A stretch of DNA of 64,000 nt from Bordetella genomosp. 1 (lineage in GTDB: Bacteria > Pseudomonadota > Gammaproteobacteria > Burkholderiales > Burkholderiaceae_B): contig NZ_NEVL01000004.1 of assembly GCF_002261335.1 (NCBI RefSeq), forward strand, positions 434,001 to 498,000, written 5' to 3'. The first letter of the stretch is position 1. Every line of letters begins with the position of its first letter. A program made the translations under genes and the position numbers. Positions 1-6,289 of this stretch are shown piece by piece. A model generated the notes under the pieces. It was not told the DNA's origin. It searched no databases and was given only the letters and a program-made list of their open reading frames with translations.

Positions 1-1
1 A

Positions 2-1657
2 ACCCCGGCGGCGAGCGCCGCCCGTGGCCGAGACCGCTCGACCACGTACAGCGCGATCAGCGGCGGTACGGAGCTCATCCGCGATGCCGTCGCTCAGCAG
101 GATCTCTCCGGAATGACGGCAACCGAGACGCTCGCCTCGCTCAACCACGACACGTCGTCCGATACCTTGAACGCACTCAAGCCGATCTTTGACAAGGAGA
201 AGATCGAGGCGGGGTTCGAGATTGTGTCGGAGTCTCAGCGGCAGGTGGGGCAGTTCCTGACGAATCGGGCCAAGGAAGCCAAAGCCATCAAGGAGGCGCT
301 AGATACCGCTCCTGAAGGGCCAGGTAGGGACCAATTGCGAGCTCAGTACGAGCAGGTCAAGCAGTGGGCACCTGGTGGCACGTATCGGGAAGCGCTGGCT
401 GCCGTGACGCTAGCTGTGAGTGGAAACGTGACGGGCGGCGCGGGAGAATTATTGCAAGCTGCGGCCGTGAATTACCTGCAGAGCTTGGGGGCAGCCAAAA
501 TCAAGGAAATTGCACCGCTACTCGGCGGCGACGGATCCCCCGGACAAGTGGCGTTCCATGCGCTGGTGGCATGCGCGGGCGCTGCGGCGAGAAGCACCAA
601 TTGCGGCGCTGGCGCTGCGGGTGCGTCGACTGGCATTTTTGTCAGCCAACTCATAGATCAGGCTTTTGGTGAACCTGCGGGCAAGCTCGCTCCGGTGGAA
701 CGCGAAGCGCGCATTAATTTGGTGACTAGCCTACTGGCCGGAATGACTGCGGTGTTGGATTCCAACGCCGTGGCAGCGGTGAACAATTCGGCACGGTTAG
801 AGTTGGAGAACAATCAATTTGCGCTGCCGTTGCCAGGGATGGCAGGTTCGGGTGGCGCGCTTGGCGGAGTGGGCAAGCGCGGAACCGGGGCGGGAGACAC
901 CAATCGTCAGCGGCTGGGCTCAGATTCGGGAGACGAGCTCAGTGCAGACGACAACATTGCGCTTCGACTGACTCGGGCGTGGAACGCGCTATTTGGAACG
1001 GATTCCGGGCCGGAGGGGGCGGCTGGGCCGCTGGAGACTCCTGCAGTGCCGCCGGGTGGAGATACGCGGGTACCAGGCTATCCAGGAGACTCGCGGCAAT
1101 CGGAGCAGACACCGGGGTATGAATCCGATCAGGGCAACCTTGGCACGCCGGGGCTTCAGGCTGACTCAAACAAGCATCAAGGTGGCAGCGTCACGCCTTT
1201 GCCTGAGCAGCAAGGGCCTCAGCTCATACCGAGCGAGGGTGCAAACAAGGGCTCGCTTTCGGGGCTACCAACACGCATTCCTCCATTATCCGATGAGGTA
1301 ACCACCCGGTCGCTTGAATTGGAAAACCAGAGCGCAATTGCTCTGGCAAAGAATGGCTTCGAAGTTATACAAAACCCTGTTGTTCCTGGCCCTAAAAATC
1401 CCGATTATTTGGTCAATGGTCAAATTTTCGACAATTATGCTCCGTCAACTGGAAATGTTAGAAATATTGCGTACAACATTTCCGATAAGGTAGCCAAAGG
1501 GCAGGCTGATAATATAGTTGTTAATTTGACCGATAGCTCGGCAACGCCCGATGCGCTACAAACTCAACTCACCAACTATCCAATCCCAGGATTGAAGCAG
1601 GTGATTGCAATAGACAAGACGGGTGCTGTTGTTAGGCTAAGTATTAAAAGGAATTAA
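2..1657 (+). CDS. cdiA: CdiA/filamentous-haemagglutinin-type exoprotein, C-terminal part with tRNase-like toxin tip (partial)
   Basis: The reading frame is open from base 2, so the gene enters from the left edge; 551 residues are visible. The first ATG in the window, at 113, is internal. The opening residues (STTYSAISGG) resemble FHA/CdiA repeat regions. A middle Ala/Gly-rich pretoxin segment (about 140-240) is followed by an ELENN motif near residue 266, comparable to the VENN marker before CdiA toxin tips. After a Pro/Gly-rich linker, the last ~110 residues (from about LELENQSAIALAKNGF, with NPDYLVNGQIFDNY) resemble CDI tRNA nucleases of the Burkholderia type. Known role of the family: delivery of the C-terminal toxin into neighbouring cells. 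G+C falls sharply in the toxin part, as expected for an exchanged module. The immunity gene starts 1 nt downstream. The exact nuclease specificity is inferred. Confidence 0.85.
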   Translation, partial: TPAASAARGRDRSTTYSAISGGTELIRDAVAQQDLSGMTATETLASLNHDTSSDTLNALKPIFDKEKIEAGFEIVSESQRQVGQFLTNRAKEAKAIKEALDTAPEGPGRDQLRAQYEQVKQWAPGGTYREALAAVTLAVSGNVTGGAGELLQAAAVNYLQSLGAAKIKEIAPLLGGDGSPGQVAFHALVACAGAAARSTNCGAGAAGASTGIFVSQLIDQAFGEPAGKLAPVEREARINLVTSLLAGMTAVLDSNAVAAVNNSARLELENNQFALPLPGMAGSGGALGGVGKRGTGAGDTNRQRLGSDSGDELSADDNIALRLTRAWNALFGTDSGPEGAAGPLETPAVPPGGDTRVPGYPGDSRQSEQTPGYESDQGNLGTPGLQADSNKHQGGSVTPLPEQQGPQLIPSEGANKGSLSGLPTRIPPLSDEVTTRSLELENQSAIALAKNGFEVIQNPVVPGPKNPDYLVNGQIFDNYAPSTGNVRNIAYNISDKVAKGQADNIVVNLTDSSATPDALQTQLTNYPIPGLKQVIAIDKTGAVVRLSIKRN

Positions 1658-1658
1658 G

Positions 1659-1964
1659 ATGGCGATTGACTTGTTTTGTTATTCCTCAGCCTCGCCTCGT
1701 GAGTCCGAGGTCATACTCGGTTCCTTGGCTAAAGTCCATTGGAAGCTCTTTGATAGAAAATTTTTACTTTCTAAGGTGTCTGAGGCTAATGAATTCCATA
1801 AGGAAATTTCTCTCGGATATGGTATGCATGCTCGGTCGTTCTTCATGGTTAGGCTCAATGAAAAGGCCGCTGCGGATCAGATCCCTAAAGTCGTTGAATT
1901 GATGAAGAATTCATTTAATAAAACAAAATTTTTAGTTCTACATGAAAATGAGAAACCAATGTAA
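1659..1964 (+). CDS. cdiI: CdiI-type immunity protein for the adjacent tRNase-like toxin
   Basis: This 101-residue soluble protein starts 1 nt after the cdiA stop, the normal arrangement of toxin and immunity genes. The N-terminus (MAIDLFCYSS) and the motif SFFMVRLNEK recall the immunity protein paired with Burkholderia tRNase CdiA tips; this is from memory of the family. No signal peptide or membrane segment is seen, fitting a cytoplasmic inhibitor that binds the toxin domain. Base composition is AT-rich like the toxin tip, so the two probably moved together. The partner assignment rests on adjacency and family resemblance. Confidence 0.75.
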   Translation: MAIDLFCYSSASPRESEVILGSLAKVHWKLFDRKFLLSKVSEANEFHKEISLGYGMHARSFFMVRLNEKAAADQIPKVVELMKNSFNKTKFLVLHENEKPM

Positions 1965-2027
1965 CTATGCCGTATTTGGTGGTGGAATAAGAATTTTCTG
2001 AAATAAGGTGTCAGGCTGTGTTTTCTG

Positions 2028-2205
2028 TGGAGCGTCAGCGGCAATGTGACCGGCGCCGCCGGTGACGCGATACAGGCTGTCGCGGTCAACTACTTGCAAG
2101 GGTTGGCGGCGTCCCAGGTAAAGGAGATCATCTCGGCACTGGGAAAAGGGCCGCAGGCGGAAGCGGCTCGCGCCGCAATGCACACGATCGTGGGATCAAT
2201 GGCTG
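2028..2205 (+). pseudogene. cdiA pretoxin-region fragment (second copy, truncated)
   Basis: The frame reads SGNVTGAAGDAIQAVAVNYL and onward, closely matching residues of the intact gene (SGNVTGGAGELLQAAAVNYL) encoded around 418-600. It therefore descends from the pretoxin segment of a related cdiA gene. It has no start of its own and no toxin domain. Similarity stops around 2200, where the frame runs into an unrelated transposase end. This is typical of displaced or orphan cdiA-CT modules downstream of a functional cdi locus. Confidence 0.75.
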
Positions 2206-2316
2206 GACGATTACAACCAGTACCGCTCGCACGAATCGCTGGGTGGCCTCCCGCCGGTGCCATTCATGCCCCGGCTACCCCTTGCTCCGATGATCTATCA
2301 ACCGATGTCTACTTGA
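2197..2316 (+). pseudogene. IS3-family transposase 3'-end remnant
   Basis: In the frame starting with the TGG codon at 2200 the sequence reads WLDDYNQYRSHESLGGLPP and ends at a TGA at 2314-2316. The DYNxxRxHESLGGLPP pattern is characteristic of the extreme C-terminus of IS3-family OrfB transposases. Only about 40 codons survive and they are fused to the cdiA fragment, so an insertion followed by deletion is likely. The following bases to about 2400 contain an imperfect inverted repeat (arms AGGGGTG near 2319 and CACCCCT near 2390) that may be the right end of the element. Confidence 0.7.
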
Positions 2317-2440
2317 CAGGGGTGCTTACGCCACCACCTGCCCGGCGCGCAGCGCCATCAGGCGCGTGGGGCGCAGGGCGGTTAGTCACCCCTTTCACCG
2401 CGTCGATCAAATGTCTAGACGAATGATCTATTCGACCAAG

Positions 2441-2830
2441 TTATACCTTTTTGCTCAGAATAGATCTGATGACGTACTCATCCCGTGAACGAAAATTCAC
2501 TTCCAACACGTGTTCCTCCCCTACGCGCCAATCTAGGACAGAATCGCGAAGCACCTCCAGATACACACGAAGGTCCTCTTTTTTTAGTTTAGGCAGCGAC
2601 TCGTGTACCAAAACAACCTTTTCGCAAGGTATCCAGCTCAGGTCCCTCAAACAGTCGTATAGCGCATCCCAATTGAACCCGAAGTATCCCGGAAACCAAA
2701 GAATGTAATACAGAGACTTCAACAACTCATCAGCCGAACTAGCTTCCGGATCAATACGAGCATAAAAAACATTAGACGCATCATATGAAGGACTGTTTTC
2801 AGTAAATGTAAATGGCACCATTTTCTTCAC
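2441..2830 (-). CDS. Barstar-family immunity protein
   Basis: The product has 129 residues. It resembles the barstar (barnase inhibitor) family: FYARIDPEASSADELLKSLY, then a YILWFPGYFGFNWDALYDCL segment matching the conserved fold region (FGxNWDALxDCL), then a VVLVHESLP strand. Barstar proteins bind and block barnase-like RNases in the cytoplasm. The gene lies on the strand opposite to the cdiA array and its start overlaps the 3' end of a barnase-like toxin remnant by about 30 nt. It appears intact although its toxin partner is broken. It may still protect against the same toxin from other strains. Confidence 0.8.
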   Translation of the reverse strand: MKKMVPFTFTENSPSYDASNVFYARIDPEASSADELLKSLYYILWFPGYFGFNWDALYDCLRDLSWIPCEKVVLVHESLPKLKKEDLRVYLEVLRDSVLDWRVGEEHVLEVNFRSRDEYVIRSILSKKV

Positions 2831-3165
2831 CTACTTTGCAATCTTGATAAAAGGTCTTGTAATGGTCTGCCGTGTAGTACACCTCCCCTCCTTTCCCAAC
2901 GACTAGTCGTTGAGGCCCAGGCCCGGAAATACCCGGAGTGGGATGAACGTATTCGGCATAGTGGACTGTCGGCCTCTGAGGAAGACCCAATCCATTCTCG
3001 GCAACGGCCACCGGTTGCTGGATCCCCTCGGCATCGGGCTCCGGCCCTTCCAGACGTTGACTGGCGATGGCATTGATCGCTGCATGACGCGTTCACAGCG
3101 CTCGGTCTGGCTCAGGATCATGGCCGTCCGTCTCTCAATCGACGCCAATCGCCTGGGATGAGTAC
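2799..3165 (-). pseudogene. Barnase-like toxin C-terminus, frameshifted remnant
   Basis: On the minus strand the frame from 3092 down to 2799 ends with YAEYVHPTPGISGPGPQRLV followed by GGEVYYTADHYKTFYQ. This matches the C-terminal strands of microbial RNases of the barnase family (pattern YTxDHYxTF). Upstream this frame is closed by a TGA at 3093-3095, while the natural upstream sequence (ASIERRTAMILSQTERCER) continues in a different frame to about 3165. A frameshift near 3095 therefore separates the two, and no complete toxin can be made. The barstar gene directly downstream identifies the original pair. Confidence 0.7.
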
Positions 3166-3185
3166 GGCACGCGCCGGAACCCGGG

Positions 3186-3262
3186 GATGCGGAGCCATAC
3201 GCCGCCCTCGACACCATCCACCAGGGCCAGGGCGTGACCGCGGCCAACCTGAGCGTGCGCGG
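3186..3262 (+). repeat. Degenerate inter-module repeat, copy 1
   Basis: This stretch (core ATACGCCGCCCTCGA at about 3197 and CAGGGCGTGACCGCGGCCAA at about 3230) resembles segments at 5244-5315 and, more weakly, 6206-6275. All three lie between toxin/immunity modules. Read forward it would encode an AALDTIHQGQGVTAANL-like string, but no open gene surrounds it. It is probably a decayed shared sequence left by module exchange. Confidence 0.45.
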
Positions 3263-3329
3263 GGGTCGGTCTGAACACCGACCCGGCGCGCGCTGAACGT
3301 CGCTCTGGCTGAATTCTGCCCCGGCTTGA

Positions 3330-3515
3330 GAATCTGAGAGGGGACGTACGACACAAACAGCGGAGAAAGGTAAGGAGGGCAAACAGGTTGGTGTAAAGAT
3401 TGAACCTGTGAATTCTGGAAAAAGTCTTCGGCCAGATAGCTTTAATGTGGAATATTCAATAGGCGGCGCTCGCCCAAAAGAACTTGTATTTAAAAACTCG
3501 CCGGGTGGAAATTAA
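3330..3515 (+). pseudogene. Orphan toxin tail upstream of its immunity gene
   Basis: A frame open from 3330 to the TAA at 3513-3515 reads TTQTAEKGKEGKQVGVKIEP and later EYSIGGARPKELVFKNSPGG. The style is that of the last ~50 residues of a polymorphic toxin tip. It has no start codon or N-terminal part. Its stop overlaps the ATG of the next gene by one base (TAATG), the tight spacing typical of toxin-immunity pairs. The toxin family cannot be assigned from this short tail. Confidence 0.55.
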
Positions 3516-3850
3516 TGCGCAATGATGATGACATTTACAATGAAATCGGCAGAATTTTATTTGAAGTCGCTCCCGACGGAGCTCGTAAAATCATAATGCG
3601 CGCACAGTTATCCCGAGAGCGAGATAGCTGTGAATATGAGTATGATTATGTTGATGAACAGGGCAACGTTGCTTGGTTCACGGCGGGCGGGCGAGCGAAT
3701 ACAGATATTTTAGATCTCTTAACAGAGCTGCGCCTTTGGCATGTTGAAAATAAACTTACCGGAGGCCTGCCAGCATGGAATGGCTTAGAAGTGGTCTTGG
3801 ACTTAGTTAAATCCAAAATAAATATAGATTTCTTTTATCCTGAAAACTAA
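3515..3850 (+). CDS. Probable YezG/DUF600-like immunity protein
   Basis: The product is 111 residues, acidic and soluble (MRNDDDIYNEIGRILFEVAP ... WFTAGGRANTDILDLLTELR). The layout, with an N-terminal helix followed by a strand-rich middle and a helical end, resembles YezG/DUF600 immunity proteins, which neutralise polymorphic toxin tips. The start overlaps the stop of a toxin-tail remnant, so the gene was part of a toxin-immunity module and is now without an intact toxin. AT-rich composition sets it apart from the chromosomal backbone. Confidence 0.6.
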   Translation: MRNDDDIYNEIGRILFEVAPDGARKIIMRAQLSRERDSCEYEYDYVDEQGNVAWFTAGGRANTDILDLLTELRLWHVENKLTGGLPAWNGLEVVLDLVKSKINIDFFYPEN

Positions 3851-3901
3851 GAGGCAAATTTAGATGCAAAGGCTAAATATGGGGCGTTTTTGAACCCTTT
3901 T

Positions 3902-4110
3902 TGCGGCCTTCTGGGAGAAGGTCAGCATTGTTGGTGCTCGATGGTGCGACAAGCGGACTTTCGGGTGCAGTGCGAGGTCCTGTCCGCCAAGCGATTCGCC
4001 TCAGCGCATACGAACGGCCCCGAGCTGGCGGAATATTACGCTTAAATTTTCACCGAATCGGGCGTGACAAAGTTCACGTTTTTCCATTACTCCAGTGAAG
4101 CATTGAGGTG
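3902..4110 (+). pseudogene. Possible decayed coding remnant
   Basis: One forward frame gives a protein-like string (ADFRVQCEVLSAKRFASAHT) that continues after a single TAA at about 4043 with IFTESGVTKFTFFHYSSEAL, running up to the next gene. Continuity on both sides of one stop suggests a recently inactivated toxin tail belonging with the immunity-like gene at 4116, but the family is not recognised. Apart from this the 3851-4115 gap shows nothing. Confidence 0.25.
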
Positions 4111-4115
4111 GCGTC

Positions 4116-4523
4116 ATGAGCGACAGAATCAAAGAGTTGGAGCGAATTATTGGTGGAAAGCTGGAAAGAGCGGACGCCAGGGTTGTTCCTGGAACTGATG
4201 GTGTATCTAGTCGGGATGCTATTTATTTTTCCGATGATGGAAAAAGTAATTTTAGGAAGCAGTTCAAGAACCTAACGTGCTTTACTGAGCCACCGAATGC
4301 GACCAATGGCGGTATCAATGAAGCAGGATGTTCTATTACACCCCCAAATGGCCCACTCTTTCATGCGGCTATTTACCACGGCGATCTTGCCGGCTGGAAA
4401 AAGGATATAGAAGAAGGTGCCAGAGGGCTTGGCTTACTCCTGGCCCGAATAGAGGGCAATCAGTTTGTTATCTCGGACGGCCGCTCATTCCCGCTGTCTG
4501 AGTGCAAGGTAGAGTTCACCTGA
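4116..4523 (+). CDS. Hypothetical protein, likely orphan immunity protein
   Basis: This encodes 135 residues with a GAGGTGG ribosome-binding site 5-6 nt before the ATG. I do not recognise the family. The protein is soluble and mixed alpha/beta, with a Cys-containing middle (NLTCFTEPPNATNGGINEAG) and a C-terminal segment ISDGRSFPLSECKVEF. The size, low G+C and position between toxin-tail remnants make an immunity role the simplest reading, but this comes from context only. Confidence 0.6.
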   Translation: MSDRIKELERIIGGKLERADARVVPGTDGVSSRDAIYFSDDGKSNFRKQFKNLTCFTEPPNATNGGINEAGCSITPPNGPLFHAAIYHGDLAGWKKDIEEGARGLGLLLARIEGNQFVISDGRSFPLSECKVEFT

Positions 4524-4837
4524 AAAAAATAGCCCTGCCCACGAACTGCTCCCAAAAAGTTGGAAGCTGTTCAACCTCAATGCAAAGCACGGAAAACTCC
4601 GTGGAGTACCACTTGTTACTCGCCGGCACTGATCCAACCGCTCCAGACAGCATCTATATTCGACTGATGCCTCCAGGCTCCGCAGCTGTTCCTGGGTTAG
4701 ACAATGGCTATTGAGTTTGTGTAAAAAAAGGCCAGCCGATTAACCCTGCGACCGGTGGCTCTGGCACCAGGGGAGAAACACATGTGCCATTACCCCCCAA
4801 AAACTGTGCCACCGAAACGATGAGAGGGCATCCATGA
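4502..4837 (+). pseudogene. Toxin-tail remnant with internal stop
   Basis: In one frame, after an in-frame TGA at 4712-4714, the sequence reads VKKGQPINPATGGSGTRGET followed by HVPLPPKNCATETMRGHP and stops at 4835-4837. Endings of the type GQPINPxTGxxGxRGxTHVP are common at the very C-terminus of polymorphic toxins. The TGA overlaps the ATG of the next gene (ATGA), as in a toxin-immunity pair. The upstream ~70 codons in the same frame (from 4502) are less certain to belong to it. No start or catalytic part remains. Confidence 0.5.
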
Positions 4838-5190
4838 TTAATGAGGCAGATTTATCAGAACTGCAGTCAACAGTCCTTACAGGCGTGACTGTCGGCATTG
4901 GTTCGCAAATTTTGATGTTTGGGAATGGTGCAACTGTCCTAATACAGTGTCCTTTCAAAAGTGAGATTCAAGGAAAAAAATTACATGGGCACGGTGAGCG
5001 TCCGCACACCAGCGAATTGCTCTATGACTATCTTAACCATCAGGTGACAAGTGCTTCGCTTCAGGATGGGGGCGTCCTTGTTCTGGAGTTTGAGAGGCGT
5101 AGGTGGCTGAGGATTGTTCCTGAACGCGACGGGCTTGAGGCATATGTGATATCGACTCGCCATGGAATCTGTCCCGTTGCAGTAGTCTGA
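4834..5190 (+). CDS. Immunity-like protein (DUF6188-like)
   Basis: The 118-residue soluble protein starts in an ATGA overlap with the preceding toxin tail. The motifs LMFGNGATVLIQCPF, HGHGERPHTSELL and FERRRWLRIVP resemble a small immunity family often listed as DUF6188, found next to polymorphic toxins; this attribution is from memory. The gene looks intact. Its toxin partner survives only as a tail, so this is an orphan immunity gene. Confidence 0.6.
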   Translation: MINEADLSELQSTVLTGVTVGIGSQILMFGNGATVLIQCPFKSEIQGKKLHGHGERPHTSELLYDYLNHQVTSASLQDGGVLVLEFERRRWLRIVPERDGLEAYVISTRHGICPVAVV

Positions 5191-5210
5191 TGAAACGCTC
5201 TTCGGTTGAG

Positions 5211-5320
5211 GTGCTGGCGCAGCCAGCCGTTTGCGTTGCTGAGCAATACGCCGCGCTCGAGGCCAACCATCACGACTAGGGCGTGATCCAAGCCGCCAAT
5301 CTGAAGCGTGCGCTCGCGTT
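5211..5320 (+). repeat. Degenerate inter-module repeat, copy 2
   Basis: The first part (GCGCAGCCAGCCGTTTGCGT and TGCTGAGC, 5217-5244) recurs almost unchanged at 6175-6202. The second part (5244-5315) resembles the copy at 3186-3262. The copy sits between an immunity gene and the next disrupted module. It is noncoding as far as can be seen and probably a scar of cdi module turnover. Confidence 0.6.
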
Positions 5321-5448
5321 GGGATGAAGGTTGACGAGGCGTTGTTGGCATTTGATCTTGCGCCAAGCGAAACGAAAAAATCGTATTAACCTCAACGGGC
5401 CGAAAAGCCAATGCCAAGTTCACATACCAGTAAAACAATCAGGACAAA

Positions 5449-5853
5449 ATGATGACTAATTTAGCTTGACTTGAAAGGCTCAAGGAGTCATTTGCTTCAA
5501 CTGGTCTGAATTATGAAGACCTCTACGAATTGATAAAGGCCTCTATCGCGAGGGGCAGGACTAGTTTTCCAGCGCTGATACATGACGCTTCGAAGGGGGT
5601 CGGCTTCTCGGTGAGTGAAGGATTTTTCTATTCCCTTGATCAAGACTGGGATGATCCCAAGGATTTCAATGAGGTCAGTTTTTTCTTGGGTGAAATGGAA
5701 ACCTCAAGCATTTCAGTGTTCGACTATGTGTCTTTGATGAAAATCGCGGCACGTGTTTATGCTACCTTTTTCCCCGGTGAGGCGAGTGGTGTTCTAAAGT
5801 CCGCAGAAAAACTAGAGGAACGATATTTAAAGAAGTGGCCCGACCAGAAATAA
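5449..5853 (+). pseudogene. Disrupted immunity-like gene
   Basis: A frame beginning with two ATG codons at 5449 and 5452 is interrupted by a TGA at 5467-5469, then continues uninterrupted with LERLKESFASTGLNYEDLYE and on to a stop at 5853 (about 127 further codons). The protein-like character on both sides of the stop suggests a nonsense mutation in a ~134-residue immunity gene. Rescue from the downstream TTG at 5530 would give only 107 residues. A frame ending at 5457-5459 (NRINLNGPKSQCQVHIPVKQ) looks like the tail of the partner toxin overlapping the start. The family is not recognised. Confidence 0.5.
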
Positions 5854-6289
5854 GGGGTCTTACTCTGATCTATGGTCAGGCAACGAATATTTTTACGGCA
5901 AAAGCTGCGGATGGGGCCCCGAGAACAATGTAGGTTTGAAACGCGCATTGGATTTCGGCGGAACGTTGTAGCTGAATTGCTCGAGGAAATTGGCCCGATT
6001 TTGGCTGCATTGGATCGCCACGGCTAATATTTCCAGCGCGTGCTATGTGAGATTCAAAGATGAAAACGACAGGGGCACGGTGAAGCAAGCTTGCCTCCGG
6101 TCTTGACCAGCGCGGATCTTCCGGGAGCAGGTCAGACGCACCCGCCAAGAGAAGATGATCCGCAAGAAGTGCTCGCGCAGCCAGCCGTTTGCGTTGCTGA
6201 GCCATAGCCGCCCCGCATCGCCAACCGTCAGGACCAGGGCACGTCCCGCGCCGTCGATCTGAATCGCGCCTCCGGGTTGCGCTCAGCCA
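5854..6289. other. Intergenic stretch at the end of the toxin/immunity array
   Basis: No convincing gene is seen. The left half has mixed composition and could include further decayed toxin or insertion-sequence DNA. The right part holds the third copy of the inter-module repeat. A minus-strand open frame of about 110 codons (6205-5876) has no recognisable features or ribosome-binding site and is not called. Confidence 0.5.
6169..6275 (+). repeat. Degenerate inter-module repeat, copy 3
   Basis: Bases 6175-6202 repeat the 28-base block at 5217-5244 almost exactly. The following CGCATCGCCAACCGTCAGGA and CAGGGCACG segment resembles the other two copies more loosely. It marks the right boundary of the cdi array just before the acx regulator. 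Confidence 0.55.

Noticed and set aside
4502-4714. Separate 70-residue gene
   Set aside because: It starts inside the preceding gene without a ribosome-binding site and continues, past a stop, into a toxin-tail remnant. It is better treated as part of that pseudogene.
5876-6205. Minus-strand frame of about 110 codons after the toxin array
   Set aside because: No recognisable motif or ribosome-binding site, and it overlaps a decayed repeat.
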